Below are positions 26,963 through 36,048 of a DNA stretch of 64,000 nt, piece after piece. The DNA comes from Glycocaulis alkaliphilus (GTDB lineage: Bacteria; Pseudomonadota; Alphaproteobacteria; Caulobacterales; Maricaulaceae): positions 2,523,001 to 2,587,000 of the forward strand of contig NZ_CP018911.1 in NCBI RefSeq assembly GCF_004000605.1. Reading direction: 5' to 3'. Each line of letters opens with the position of its first letter. Positions within the stretch are counted from its first letter, which is position 1. A model generated the notes under the pieces. The model had not been told where the DNA came from. It did not search any database and was given only the letters and a program-made list of their open reading frames with translations. The position numbers and the translations under genes are program-made.

Positions 26963-27002
26963 TTCGACTGCCCTTGCAGGCCTGGGCCTGCGGGCAGTCG
27001 AA
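26963..27002. repeat. Long near-perfect hairpin downstream of tRNA-Val
   Basis: The outer arms TTCGACTGCCC/GGGCAGTCGAA (11 bp) and inner arms GCAGGCC/GGCCTGC (7 bp) are separated only by TT on one side and a 2-nt loop. It lies 33 bases past the tRNA 3' end. It may end or protect the tRNA transcript, but no clear T-tract follows. Confidence 0.6.
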
Positions 27003-27035
27003 AATCCGGCATTACACAGATTTAATGAGGAAATC

Positions 27036-27110
27036 TGGTGGGCGATACTAGGATCGAACTAGTGACCCCTTCGGTGTGAACGAAGTGCTCTACCGCTGAG
27101 CTAATCGCCC
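27036..27110 (-). tRNA. tRNA-Val (anticodon CAC)
   Basis: A full cloverleaf on the minus strand. The acceptor GGGCGAT pairs with ATCGCCC, the D-arm is GCTC/GAGC, and the anticodon stem CTTCG/CGAAG encloses loop TTCACAC with CAC at 27076-27078. The T-arm is ACTAG/CTAGT around TTCGATC. The discriminator A and a genomically encoded CCA end the gene. A 7-bp hairpin (CAGATTT/AAATCTG, 27017-27037) starts at the CCA end. Confidence 0.97.
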
Positions 27111-27366
27111 GGAGGGAGCGGCGTATAGAGGTAAAACACGCACGCGGTCAAGCACTGGATCGCTAAGCGGGCCCGAATTCGCTGCATGCATTCACTGGCT
27201 TGATAACATATTCGCGAGGAGGGCTTTCGTCACACTTCCGTCAAGAAGACAAAGCATCTATATGCCTCATACAGCCGGGCGCAAGAAGCGGCCCCGGCAT
27301 GACACCCGACAGTCACCAAAGCCGGTGCGCTTCAAGGCCCTAAGCGCGTCGAAGGAGAATAGAGAC

Positions 27367-27585
27367 ATGGCCAGTAATGACCTCTGCACGCCTGAAGGCG
27401 CGCGCCGCCTGAAAGAACGTATCGAAGCCTACTGGAAAGAGCGCGGTTACGACGTGACCGTCGATCTCGTGGACGCTGGCTTCATGCCCGCCATGCGGTC
27501 TGCCCGCACCGATGTGCGCTCCAACCTCGTCAACGGCATGCCGCGCCCGGCCAATGACCGTGGCGAGAATCGCCGCAGCGCGTAA
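27367..27585 (+). CDS. Conserved small alphaproteobacterial protein of unknown function
   Basis: A 72-residue protein, MASNDLCTPEGARRLKERIE..., with YWKERGYDVTVDLVDAGFMP and DVRSNLVNGMPR. I recognise the pattern as a small conserved hypothetical of alphaproteobacteria, but no function is known to me. The start is ATG 27367 with GGAGAA 9 nt upstream; the longer frame from 27262 is not conserved in character. It has no signal peptide or membrane segment. The gene is alone, converging with gph across 2 bases. Confidence 0.8.
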   Translation: MASNDLCTPEGARRLKERIEAYWKERGYDVTVDLVDAGFMPAMRSARTDVRSNLVNGMPRPANDRGENRRSA

Positions 27586-27587
27586 TT

Positions 27588-28286
27588 TCAGGCCGGTCGC
27601 CTGCCCGCTGCCAGTTCGGCGAGCATGGCAGGCAGATCGTCGAAATGATCGAAAAGCCGGTCAGCGCCCAGCGTGCTGACCGGCTTTTCGCTGTAACCTC
27701 CCGAAAACAGCACACTGGCGGCGCCTGCACCCTGTGCGGCCAGCGCGTCAGGCTCGGAATCGCCCACCAGAGCGATGAAGCGCCCGGCATCGCCCTCGCC
27801 GGCGGCGGTGAGGAGATGGGACGGGTCCGGCTTCTTGGCCGGCGCGTCCTCCGGCCCGGTGATCCGCTCGAACCGGCCTGTCAGGTCCAGCGCCTCCATC
27901 AGCTGGCGCGCCAGCGCGGACGGCTTGTTGGTACAGACGCTAAGCCGTGCGCCCGATGCCGCCAGGACATCCAGCGCGGCCTCCACCCCGGCAAACGGGC
28001 GGCTGTGCGCGGCAATATCGGCTCCGTAAGTCATCAGGAAATGCGACAGCGCCGATTCGGCCATGTCCGGCTCCAGAACGGCCCCGGCCCGGTCGAAAGC
28101 CCGCACGATCAGCGCCCGCGCGCCACGTCCGACCATGGCGCGAACATCATCGACCGGCACCGGATCAAGGCCGAAGCGGGCAATCGATTCATTGAGCGCC
28201 CGCACCAGATCAGGGGCCGTGTCCACCAGCGTTCCATCTAGGTCAAACGCGATGGACGCCCCCCGCAGGGCCTCAAAATGCGTCAT
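27588..28286 (-). CDS. gph: Phosphoglycolate phosphatase-type HAD hydrolase
   Basis: A HAD phosphatase of 232 residues. Motif I is FDLDGTLVDTAP (14-25), the Gph-type form, with Asp nucleophiles; the cap domain follows. Motif II is SVCTNKP and the C-terminal ALVGDSEPDALAA carries the metal-binding Asp. It probably removes phosphate from 2-phosphoglycolate, produced by DNA repair or oxygenase reactions, although HAD substrates are hard to predict. ATG 28286 is chosen because motif I then lies at the usual position. The gene is divergent from glmU. Confidence 0.88.
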   Translation of the reverse strand: MTHFEALRGASIAFDLDGTLVDTAPDLVRALNESIARFGLDPVPVDDVRAMVGRGARALIVRAFDRAGAVLEPDMAESALSHFLMTYGADIAAHSRPFAGVEAALDVLAASGARLSVCTNKPSALARQLMEALDLTGRFERITGPEDAPAKKPDPSHLLTAAGEGDAGRFIALVGDSEPDALAAQGAGAASVLFSGGYSEKPVSTLGADRLFDHFDDLPAMLAELAAGRRPA

Positions 28287-28384
28287 GGCCAGTCTTCCCC
28301 TTCGCAAGTATGCGCCCGATGGGCTATAGCGCGGGCGGGCCTGTGATAACAGCGCCCGGCGGCAGGCAGGATAAAGGGCATCCC

Positions 28385-29737
28385 ATGGCAAAGGCGCGCG
28401 CAGTCATCATTCTGGCAGCTGGCCATGGCACGCGCATGAAATCGGACCTGCCCAAGCCGCTGCATGCTGTCGGCGGACGCCCCATGCTGGACTGGAGCCT
28501 CGCGCTGGCCGGTCAATGCGGCGCGGACCGCCAGGTGGTGATCTGGGGTGCGCACGGGCCGGAGGTGAAGACCCGCGCAGAGGCCGCTGGCGCGGCAACC
28601 GCCCTGCAGGATCCGCCCATGGGCACCGGCCACGCCGTGCTGTGCGGCAAGGACTCGCTGACCGGTTTTGACGGCGATGTGGCCGTGCTCTTTGCTGACA
28701 CGCCCCTCATCCGCACCGAAACGCTGCAGGCCGTCTTTGCGGCGCTCGATTCGGGCGCGGACATCGCCGTTCTGGGCTTCGAGCCGGAAAATCCCACCGG
28801 CTATGGCCGCCTGATCGAAAACGCGTCCGGCGCGCTCACCGCCATTGTCGAGGAAAAGGAAGCCAGCGCCGAGCAAAAAGCCGTGCGCCTGTGCAATTCC
28901 GGCGTAATGGCAGCGCCAGCGCGCGTGCTGTTTGACCTGCTCTCGAAGGTCACGAACGACAACGCGAAGGGTGAGTATTATCTGACCGACATCGTGGCGC
29001 TTGGTGTTGCTGCCGGACACACCGCCCGCGCGGTGCGCGCGGACGCAGATGAGGTGCTGGGCGTCAACTCCCGCGCCAATCTGGCCGAAGCCGAAGCCGC
29101 CTTTCAGGCGCGCGCCCGCACCGCCGCCATGGAGGCGGGCGTAACGCTGATTGCGCCGGAAACCGTGTTCTTCAGCCATGACACGCAAATTGCGAATGAC
29201 GTGATCGTGGAGCCGAACGTGGTCTTTGGCCCCGGCGTGCGCATCGAGACCGGCGCATTGATCCATGCCTTCAGCCATCTGGAGGGGACAAGCGTTGGCG
29301 AGAACGCGTCCGTTGGCCCCTATGCCCGCCTGCGCCCCGGCGCGGTGCTGGAGACGGGAGCGAAAATCGGCAATTTCGTCGAGGTGAAAAACGCGGTCCT
29401 GCACGCCGGCGCGAAGGCCAATCATTTGTCCTATATCGGCGATGCCGACATTGGCGCGAAGGCCAATATCGGCGCTGGCACCATCACCTGCAATTATGAT
29501 GGCTTCTTCAAACATCGAACGATTGTCGGCGATGGCGCGTTTATCGGGTCCAATACCAGCCTGGTCGCGCCTGTGAACATTGGACGCGGGGCCTTTACAG
29601 GCTCGGGCAGCGTCATCACATCAGACGTGCCGGATGACACGCTGGCTCTGTCGCGCGCCAAGCAGGAGAACAAGCCCGGCTGGGCGGCACGCTTCCGCCA
29701 GATGATGCAGGCGCGCAAGGACAAGACGAAAGCATAA
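28385..29737 (+). CDS. glmU: Bifunctional GlcNAc-1-phosphate uridyltransferase/GlcN-1-phosphate acetyltransferase
   Basis: GlmU makes UDP-GlcNAc for peptidoglycan and lipopolysaccharide. The 450-residue protein has the N-terminal uridyltransferase motif LAAGHGTRMKSDLPKPLH, then DTPLI and NSGVM, and a C-terminal left-handed beta-helix of hexapeptide repeats with KIGNFVEVKNA, HLSYIGDADIG and GAGTITCNYDGFFKHRT, the acetyltransferase active-site region. ATG 28385 gives the standard N-terminus; the frame opens earlier without similarity. Confidence 0.97.
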   Translation: MAKARAVIILAAGHGTRMKSDLPKPLHAVGGRPMLDWSLALAGQCGADRQVVIWGAHGPEVKTRAEAAGAATALQDPPMGTGHAVLCGKDSLTGFDGDVAVLFADTPLIRTETLQAVFAALDSGADIAVLGFEPENPTGYGRLIENASGALTAIVEEKEASAEQKAVRLCNSGVMAAPARVLFDLLSKVTNDNAKGEYYLTDIVALGVAAGHTARAVRADADEVLGVNSRANLAEAEAAFQARARTAAMEAGVTLIAPETVFFSHDTQIANDVIVEPNVVFGPGVRIETGALIHAFSHLEGTSVGENASVGPYARLRPGAVLETGAKIGNFVEVKNAVLHAGAKANHLSYIGDADIGAKANIGAGTITCNYDGFFKHRTIVGDGAFIGSNTSLVAPVNIGRGAFTGSGSVITSDVPDDTLALSRAKQENKPGWAARFRQMMQARKDKTKA

Positions 29738-29777
29738 TAGACCGGGAAACCGGCCCCACACGCGAAAGGACCTCCCC

Positions 29778-31250
29778 ATGAGTGATTACAAGTCCCGCCT
29801 GAAAAATTCCGGCCTGTGGCGCACTGATTCCTTCATCAATGGCGAATGGGTGAAGGGCGATAGCCGGTTTGACGTCAACAATCCGGCCAACCGGGAAAAG
29901 GTCGCTGATGTCGCGGATGTCGGGGCGGAGGGCGCCAAGCGCGCGGTGAAGGCCGCTGCGGCGGCGAACCTTGCCTGGCGGCGCACCTCGGCGTTCGAGC
30001 GCTCGCGCATCGTCAATCGCTGGTATGAGCTCATCATGGAGCATCAGGATGATCTGGGGATCATTCTGGCTGCCGAGATGGGCAAGCCACTCAAAGAAGC
30101 CAAGGGCGAGGTCGCCTATGGCGCTGGCTTCGTCCAGTGGGCCGCAGAGGAAGCCCGGCGCGTGCATGGCGAGACCCTGCCCGTGCCGACGCCGGGCGCG
30201 CGCGGCTGGACGATCCGCCAGCCCGTGGGCGTTGTCTCGTGCATCACGCCGTGGAACTTCCCCTCCGCCATGATTACCCGCAAGTGCGGCCCCGCGCTGG
30301 CGGTGGGCTGTCCCATCGTCATCAAGCCGGCGGCGGAAACGCCGCTCTCCGCGCTGGCGCTGGCCGAGCTGGCAGACCGTGCCGGCTTCCCCAAGGGCGT
30401 GTTTAACGTCGTCACCGGCGAAGCGGGCGAGATCGGCCCGGTCCTCACCGGATCTGACGAGGTGGCGATGATCGCCTTTACCGGCTCCACGCCGGTGGGC
30501 GCGCTGCTGATGGAGCAGGCGGCGAAAACCATCAAGCGTGTCGCGCTGGAGCTGGGTGGCAATGCGCCCTTCATCATCATGGATGATGCCGATCTTGAAA
30601 AAGCCGCTGACGGGCTGGTTCAGGGCAAGTTCCGTGCGGCCGGCCAGACCTGTGTGTCGCCCAACCGCGTCTTCGTACAGGAAGGCGTGATCGACAAGCT
30701 CACTGAACTCCTCAAAACGCGCGTGGCGAAGCTGAAGCTCGGCGATCCCTTCGCTGACGGCACCGATGTCGGCCCGCTGATCCACGAAGAAGCCGTCAGC
30801 CGCGTGGCCGAGCTGGTGGAGAACGCCGTTTCCGAGGGCGCCAAAGTGCTCGCGGGCGGCAAATCACGCGTGGACGAGATGGGCGGCGCGTATTTCGAGC
30901 CGACCCTCATCACCGGCGCGGACCACTCGATGAGCCTTGCCTGCAACGAGATTTTCGGCCCCGTCGCCGCGCTCTACCCGTTCAAGGACGAGGACGAGGT
31001 CATCAGGCTCGCCAATGACACGCCCTACGGGCTTGCCGCCTATCTCTACACGCGCGATGCCGGACGCATTCACCGCATCTCCGAAGGCATTGATTTTGGC
31101 ATGGTCGGCGTCAACGCGCCGATGGTCGGCTCGCCCGCCACACCCTTTGGCGGCATGAAGCAGTCCGGCATTGGCCGCGAGGGCGGCAAATGGGCGGCCG
31201 AAGAGTTCACCGAGCTGAAATTCGTCCTCCTTGGCGGGGTCGATCAGTGA
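29778..31250 (+). CDS. gabD: NAD(P)-dependent aldehyde dehydrogenase, succinate-semialdehyde type
   Basis: A 490-residue aldehyde dehydrogenase. The substrate-side TPWNFPSAMITRK, nucleotide-binding IAFTGSTPVG, general-base Glu258 in LELGGNAPFI and catalytic Cys292 in AGQTCVSPNR are all present; the wording is closest to the GabD (succinate semialdehyde) group. That reaction would join GABA breakdown to the TCA cycle, but related aldehydes cannot be excluded. An AAGGA site lies 7 nt upstream. Its stop overlaps the rpiA start (GTGA), so the two genes are coupled. Confidence 0.9.
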   Translation: MSDYKSRLKNSGLWRTDSFINGEWVKGDSRFDVNNPANREKVADVADVGAEGAKRAVKAAAAANLAWRRTSAFERSRIVNRWYELIMEHQDDLGIILAAEMGKPLKEAKGEVAYGAGFVQWAAEEARRVHGETLPVPTPGARGWTIRQPVGVVSCITPWNFPSAMITRKCGPALAVGCPIVIKPAAETPLSALALAELADRAGFPKGVFNVVTGEAGEIGPVLTGSDEVAMIAFTGSTPVGALLMEQAAKTIKRVALELGGNAPFIIMDDADLEKAADGLVQGKFRAAGQTCVSPNRVFVQEGVIDKLTELLKTRVAKLKLGDPFADGTDVGPLIHEEAVSRVAELVENAVSEGAKVLAGGKSRVDEMGGAYFEPTLITGADHSMSLACNEIFGPVAALYPFKDEDEVIRLANDTPYGLAAYLYTRDAGRIHRISEGIDFGMVGVNAPMVGSPATPFGGMKQSGIGREGGKWAAEEFTELKFVLLGGVDQ

Positions 31251-31951
31251 GCGCGCAGAGCCAGAAGGCCAGAGCCGCTGAAGCGGCGCTGGAGTATATT
31301 GAGGACGGCATGATTGTGGGGCTCGGTTCGGGCTCCACAGCCGCCCTTTTCGTCAAGGCGCTGGGGCGGCGCTGCGCGGCGGGTGATCTCTCCATCAAGG
31401 GCATTCCCACCTCGCGCGAGACCGAACAGATCGCGCTTGAGGCGGGTGTGCCCCTCATCCCCATCGAGCAGGCCGACCGCATTGATGTGGCGGTGGACGG
31501 AGCTGACGAGGTTGATGGCGGCTTCCGCCTCATCAAGGGCGGGGGCGGATGCCTCCTGCGCGAGAAGATCATCGCCGATGCCGCCGATCTGATGGTGGTG
31601 CTGGTGGACGAGACCAAGCTCGTCGAGACGCTCGGCGCCTTCCCGCTGCCAGTCGAGGTCGATCCGTTCGGCTGGACCATCACGGCCAAGAAAGTCTTCG
31701 ACGCGCTGCGCCGCGCCGGCGTGGAGCGGCCTCTGGTCGATATCCGCCGCCAGGGCGACCGCAGCGAACCCTTCATCACCGATGGCGGCCATTACATTCT
31801 CGATTGCGCCTGCGGAGCGATCGAAGACGCTTACAGCGTGGACGCCGAATTGCTCGCCATTCCCGGCGTGGTCGATCACGGCCTCTTCATCGATCAGGCC
31901 CGCGTCGTGATCGTCGGCGAGGATGACGATGTGAAGGTGATGGAGCTTTAG
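31247..31951 (+). CDS. rpiA: Ribose-5-phosphate isomerase A
   Basis: RpiA interconverts ribose-5-phosphate and ribulose-5-phosphate in the pentose phosphate pathway. The 234-residue protein has GLGSGSTAALFVKALG, DGADEVDGGFRLIKGGGGCLLREK (catalytic Asp/Glu/Lys region), KLVETLGAFPLPVEV and GVVDHGLFI. I chose the GTG at 31247 because it overlaps the gabD stop and places the first helix correctly; earlier in-frame codons lie inside gabD. Confidence 0.95.
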   Translation: MSAQSQKARAAEAALEYIEDGMIVGLGSGSTAALFVKALGRRCAAGDLSIKGIPTSRETEQIALEAGVPLIPIEQADRIDVAVDGADEVDGGFRLIKGGGGCLLREKIIADAADLMVVLVDETKLVETLGAFPLPVEVDPFGWTITAKKVFDALRRAGVERPLVDIRRQGDRSEPFITDGGHYILDCACGAIEDAYSVDAELLAIPGVVDHGLFIDQARVVIVGEDDDVKVMEL

Positions 31952-32054
31952 GGCCCACCTGCTGACACCGATTGTAAGCCTCGCGGGTCTATCGCCCGCG
32001 CGAACGCTCTACTAGGCTATGTCCGGTTCAATGATTGCCGGAAAGGCCCTGCCC

Positions 32055-32651
32055 ATGCGCGCGCTGCTTACCTCGCTTATCATCGTTATCGCCCTGCCGT
32101 TTGCAGGCCTCGCCGACGACCGCTCCGAACGGATTGATGCGGCGCGCGACTTCATCCATGCCAGCGGCATGTGGCAGTCGATCCTCTACAATATGCCAGA
32201 TGTTGGCGCGGCTGTGGTGGAGAGCATACGCGAGATGCGGCCAGAACTTCGCGACGATCAGGCCCGCGATATCGCCTCGCTGCTCAATGCCCGCTATGAG
32301 ACAGAGCAACCGGCCTTTCTTGATACGGTGTCAGGCGTGCTTGCCAACCACCTTTCCACCGCCGACCTGCGCGAGCTGGCCGCCTATTACCGCTCTGAGG
32401 CCGGACAGGTTCAGGCCCGCGCCATTGCCCGCGGCAGCGAAATGACCGACGCGGACATGGCCGCGCTGATCTTGGCGCTCCCGCCCGAAGCGCAGGCCGA
32501 GGTAGCGCGTTTCGGCAGTAGCCAGGCGGCACGCAACTGGCTCACCGCCCAGCCGCGCTTCATCGGCGACATTGAACGCGCGTCCGAAAGCTTTGGTGAA
32601 AACCTGGTCTCCAGCTCGGTGGCGGAGATACAGGCCATTCTGGCGCGCTGA
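32055..32651 (+). CDS. DUF2059-domain secreted protein
   Basis: A 198-residue protein with a signal peptide (MRALLTSLIIVIALPFAGLADD) and an all-helical mature part. LSTADLRELAAYYRSEAGQ matches the core of DUF2059, a family of periplasmic proteins of unknown function. ATG 32055 has GGAAAGG 8 nt upstream and gives the cleanest signal peptide; ATG 32019 is also in frame. It converges with map across repeat copy D. Confidence 0.8.
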   Translation: MRALLTSLIIVIALPFAGLADDRSERIDAARDFIHASGMWQSILYNMPDVGAAVVESIREMRPELRDDQARDIASLLNARYETEQPAFLDTVSGVLANHLSTADLRELAAYYRSEAGQVQARAIARGSEMTDADMAALILALPPEAQAEVARFGSSQAARNWLTAQPRFIGDIERASESFGENLVSSSVAEIQAILAR

Positions 32652-32661
32652 CCCCCACACA

Positions 32662-32757
32662 GTGAACCCCCGGAACCGCAAAGCGGTATCCGGGGCCTCT
32701 CTCAGGATTATCCTGCATAAGGTCCCGGATGGCCCTCAAGGGCCTCCGGAAGTTCAG
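32662..32757 (+). repeat. Two-hairpin intergenic repeat, copy D
   Basis: The inner stem of hairpin 1 is ACCGC/GCGGT, a further compensatory variant. Hairpin 2 is TCCCGGA-TGGCCC-TCAA-GGGCC-TCCGGA. The copy reaches into the map stop codon (32754-32756). Confidence 0.8.
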
Positions 32758-33512
32758 GAGGCCAGATCAGGCCGCGTCACGATAATCGCGCCGCGGTCCG
32801 TCGCCACGACCGTATGCTCAAACTGCACGGTCGGTGCGTGGGGTTCGCTATAGAGCGTCCAGCCATCATCGCCGTCAGCGGCCCAAATTCCGCCTCTGGA
32901 GAGGAATGGCTCGACCGTCATCACCATGCCCCTCTCGATCCGGCGCCGGTCGCTGCGTGTGGGCCAGGTGGCGATCTCTTCGGGATATTCATGCAAGGCC
33001 CGGCCCGTGCCATGGCTGGCGAGATTGCGGATCAGCGTATAGCCGCGCTTGTCTGCAAACTGGCCGATGGCATTGCCGATCCCGGCCAGCGGCTTGCCTG
33101 TGCCCACCTGTGCGATGCCGATATTCATGGCGCGCTTGCCGTCACGGCGCAGGGTTTCGAGTGAGGCAGGCAACGGACCAACCGTAAACGTCGCGCCGGT
33201 ATCGGCGAAGAAGCCGTTCTTGGAGGCCGACACGTCGATATTCACCATGTCGCCGAGTGCGATCACCCGGTCGCCGGGAATGCCGTGAGCGATCTCCTCG
33301 TTGACGCTGATGCAGGTTGCGCCGGGAAAGCCATAGGTGGATTGCGGCGCAGACACCGCGCCGTCGCGCTCGAGCAGCGCAGCGCCTATCGCGTCCAGCT
33401 CGCGCGTGGTCATGCCCGGCTCCATAGCCCTTGCCATGGCGTGCATGGTGTTGGCGACGATACGGCCGATCTCCTTTAGCCCGTCCAGCTCGTCTTCGTT
33501 GGAAACCGTCAT
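32754..33512 (-). CDS. map: Type I methionine aminopeptidase
   Basis: The enzyme removes N-terminal Met from new proteins. The 252-residue protein shows the metal ligands in order: Asp in VNIDVSASKNGFFADTG (two Asp), His in SHGTGRALHEYPEE, Glu in TVEPFLSRG and Glu in QFEHTVVATD. CISVNEEIAHGIPG is the type I substrate-pocket segment. The gene follows dapD on the same strand with a 21-nt gap and may belong to the same transcript. The repeat at its 3' end probably marks the end of the unit. Confidence 0.96.
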   Translation of the reverse strand: MTVSNEDELDGLKEIGRIVANTMHAMARAMEPGMTTRELDAIGAALLERDGAVSAPQSTYGFPGATCISVNEEIAHGIPGDRVIALGDMVNIDVSASKNGFFADTGATFTVGPLPASLETLRRDGKRAMNIGIAQVGTGKPLAGIGNAIGQFADKRGYTLIRNLASHGTGRALHEYPEEIATWPTRSDRRRIERGMVMTVEPFLSRGGIWAADGDDGWTLYSEPHAPTVQFEHTVVATDRGAIIVTRPDLAS

Positions 33513-33533
33513 TGGGCTTTCCTCTTTTACGCG

Positions 33534-34373
33534 CTAGTCCCGCAATAGCGCGTTGATGCCGGTCTTGGAGCGGGTCTGCGCGTCCACGCGCTTGACGATC
33601 ACCGCGCAGGCGAGCGAGGGCCCGCCCTTCGGGTCCGGCAGCGTGCCCGGCACCACCACGGCATAGGACGGGATTTCCCCGCGCGTGATCTCGCCGGTCG
33701 CCCGGTCGACGATCTTGGTGGAGGCGCCAAGGAACACGCCCATGGAGATGACCGCGCCCTCGCGCACGATCACGCCTTCAGCGACTTCAGAGCGCGCGCC
33801 GATGAACACATTGTCCTCGATGATGACGGGCGCAGCCTGCAGCGGCTCCAGAACGCCGCCAATGCCCACCCCGCCGGAGATGTGTACATTCGCCCCGATC
33901 TGCGCACAGGAGCCGATTGTGGCCCATGTATCGACCATCGTGCCTTCACCCACATAAGCGCCGATATTGACAAAGGACGGCATCAGCACCGCGCCTTTGG
34001 CGACAAAGCTGCCCCGGCGCACGACACTGCCCGGCACGGCGCGGAAACCCGCAGCCTCGAACTGGCTGGCTGACCAGCCCTCCCATTTGACCGCGACCTT
34101 GTCCCACCACGGCCCCGGCACCGGCGCGCCGGGCAGGCCCAGGCGGCGATTGGGTTCAAGGCGGAAGGAGAGCAGCACGGCTTTCTTCAGCCATTCATGG
34201 ACCTGCCAGTCACCATTACCGTCTTTGGAAGCCACGCGCAGACGGCCCGCATCCAGTTCGCTGAGCGCGGTGTTCACCGCATCGCGCAGTTCGCCTTGAG
34301 TCGCGGTGGAAACGCCATCGCGTGCCTCCCAGCCCGATTCAATGACAGATTTCAGGGCAGCGGTGTCGCTCAT
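33534..34373 (-). CDS. dapD: 2,3,4,5-tetrahydropyridine-2,6-dicarboxylate N-succinyltransferase
   Basis: DapD succinylates tetrahydrodipicolinate in the lysine/diaminopimelate pathway. The 279-residue protein has a left-handed beta-helix with [35 protein letters not shown] (written here only to mark the hexapeptide region), [17 protein letters not shown] and [11 protein letters not shown]. The start overlaps the nucleotidase stop by 4 nt. Its position downstream of the rpmH-engB block is common in alphaproteobacteria. Confidence 0.96.
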   Translation of the reverse strand: MSDTAALKSVIESGWEARDGVSTATQGELRDAVNTALSELDAGRLRVASKDGNGDWQVHEWLKKAVLLSFRLEPNRRLGLPGAPVPGPWWDKVAVKWEGWSASQFEAAGFRAVPGSVVRRGSFVAKGAVLMPSFVNIGAYVGEGTMVDTWATIGSCAQIGANVHISGGVGIGGVLEPLQAAPVIIEDNVFIGARSEVAEGVIVREGAVISMGVFLGASTKIVDRATGEITRGEIPSYAVVVPGTLPDPKGGPSLACAVIVKRVDAQTRSKTGINALLRD

Positions 34374-35065
34374 GCGGGTGTCTCCTTGAAGCCCTCGACA
34401 ACTTCGCCAAGGAAGGTGTCGAGGCAGTCTACGGCATAGTCTACAAATTCGGGGTGCTCGCCCGGCCCGGCCGTGTGGCCATTGCCGATATTCTCACGGG
34501 CGCGCACCAGCACGGTCGCAAAGCCGATCCCTGCAGCGGTTTCGAGGTTGCGCGCACTGTCTTCAAACATCACCGCGCGCGCCGGATTGACCGCATGACG
34601 CTTGATGAAGCGGTCAAAGCTCTCGCGCTGGGGCTTGGGCGTGAAATCTGCGGCGGCAATATCGAATATGCCCTCGAACAGATGGTCCAGCCCAAGGCGC
34701 GCGAGCACGTTCTCTGCATGGCGCACCGACCCGTTTGTATAGATGATGCGCGCGCCGTCCAGCGCCGCGATATGGTCCGCCAGCACCGGGTTGGGTTCCA
34801 GCACCGAATGGTCGATGTCGTGGACGAATTCGAGAAAGTCTTCCGCCTTGATCTTGTGATTGACCATCAGCCCGTTCAGCGTCGTCCCGTAATCGTGCCA
34901 GAGGCCGTGCTGGATCTTGAACGCCTCCTCGCGCTCCAACTCCATCAGCTGCATGACGAACTCCGTCATGCGCGCCTCGACCTGGCTCATCACCGCCGTG
35001 TGTGCCGGGTAAAGCGTGTTGTCGAGATCAAAGACCCATACATCGCGCTGGAGAAGGCGTTTCAC
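34370..35065 (-). CDS. Pyrimidine 5'-nucleotidase-type HAD hydrolase
   Basis: A 231-residue HAD phosphatase. Motif I is [10 protein letters not shown] (11-20), the form found in Sdt1/pyrimidine 5'-nucleotidases; motif II is [15 protein letters not shown], and [13 protein letters not shown] carries motif IV. It probably acts on UMP/CMP or related phosphates. It overlaps both neighbours by 4 nt within the engB-DUF1036-nucleotidase-dapD chain, so it is translated in a coupled operon. Confidence 0.87.
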   Translation of the reverse strand: MKRLLQRDVWVFDLDNTLYPAHTAVMSQVEARMTEFVMQLMELEREEAFKIQHGLWHDYGTTLNGLMVNHKIKAEDFLEFVHDIDHSVLEPNPVLADHIAALDGARIIYTNGSVRHAENVLARLGLDHLFEGIFDIAAADFTPKPQRESFDRFIKRHAVNPARAVMFEDSARNLETAAGIGFATVLVRARENIGNGHTAGPGEHPEFVDYAVDCLDTFLGEVVEGFKETPA

Positions 35066-36048
35066 TGGACGAGATCCTCAAAGTCAGCCTCTTCCAGCGT
35101 CACGCGCGCGATACCCTCCACAGGCACCGGGCTGGGGCGGAACAGGACCTGGGTGTAGCCGCGCTCTGCGCAGTTGGCGCGGCCTTCGGAGGTGAACCGT
35201 CCCGGCGCAACACAAAACGCCTCTACGCCGCGCCGCAAGGGCTCGGAATTGCCGCCATTAATGGTCTGCGCGAACACAAACACCTCTCCGGGCTGCAGCC
35301 GCTCGTCAATAACGCGCATGCAAGACCCGGACTCGATGCGCCACCAGCCCCGGCTCTGCCAGCGTTCATTGCGTTGACGGGCAATCGCGATGCCGACCGG
35401 GACCGATGCCTGATTGCAGACATTCAGGCCCACTTCCCGGTTGCGCTCCAGCGCGACCGCGTGCAGCCGCTCAATCAGCCGCTCGTAATTGCTGCCAAAC
35501 GATGCGCCAGCATCGCGCTCGAAGGCGGCGATCTGGTTGCGCGAGCGGCGGCCCGCAAACCCGTCCACCACCCGCACCTCATAGCCCAGCGTCTGCAACA
35601 GGCGCTGCACGCCTGCTTCCAGCGCCCGGCTGCCAAAATCATCGGGCTCGACCAGTACGGCGCGCGCACGTTCGGACGGGGCGAGCTGGCGGAAGTCACG
35701 CTGCTCCAGCCCCATCGCCTCGCAGTCTTGCGCGCCCTCGATCTGGAAGTTGGCGCGGTCCACGCAGACCGGCGTGCGGCCCAGCCATTCACGCGCCCCG
35801 CCGAGATAGGCCTCGCTGGTGCGCGCATAGAGAAATTGCGGCGCGCCGGAGGGTATGCCTGAAAAGCGCACGCAGGAACCCGGCGCAATGCGCTGCCAGC
35901 CTTGCGCGGAGATACCGTTCTCCCCGCCCCAGGCCTTGGCCGCATCCACATAATAGCTGGTCTCGTTGCACACCTCGCCAGCGCGCGCCTGCGGAGCGAA
36001 AATCCCCGCCAGGACCAGCACCGCCAGCACCATCACAGCCCGCATCAT
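35062..36048 (-). CDS. Secreted protein with two DUF1036 domains
   Basis: A 328-residue protein with a signal peptide (MMRAVMVLAVLVLAGIFAPQARA). It has two related modules: VCNETSYYVDAAKAWGG...GWQRIAPGSCVRF near residue 27 and VCNQASVPVGIAIARQ...GWWRIESGSCMRV near residue 207. Both match the DUF1036 pattern with paired cysteines. A linker with SRNQIAAFERD between them resembles a short peptidoglycan-binding segment, which is only a suggestion. Function unknown. It overlaps engB and the nucleotidase by 4 nt each. Confidence 0.8.
   Translation of the reverse strand: MMRAVMVLAVLVLAGIFAPQARAGEVCNETSYYVDAAKAWGGENGISAQGWQRIAPGSCVRFSGIPSGAPQFLYARTSEAYLGGAREWLGRTPVCVDRANFQIEGAQDCEAMGLEQRDFRQLAPSERARAVLVEPDDFGSRALEAGVQRLLQTLGYEVRVVDGFAGRRSRNQIAAFERDAGASFGSNYERLIERLHAVALERNREVGLNVCNQASVPVGIAIARQRNERWQSRGWWRIESGSCMRVIDERLQPGEVFVFAQTINGGNSEPLRRGVEAFCVAPGRFTSEGRANCAERGYTQVLFRPSPVPVEGIARVTLEEADFEDLVQ

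Larger units (their letters stand above)
26688..27035. other. Intergenic region between fbpA and tRNA-Val, rich in dyads
   Basis: About 350 bases without a credible gene. They hold two perfect short palindromes at 26771-26785 and 26901-26914 and a long hairpin at 26963-27002, listed separately. The operon promoter should lie here. Confidence 0.45.

Noticed and set aside
27036-27110. tRNA-Val as the attachment site of an integrated element
   Set aside because: No integrase gene and no repeat of the tRNA 3' end were found in the flanking sequence; the neighbours look like core genes.
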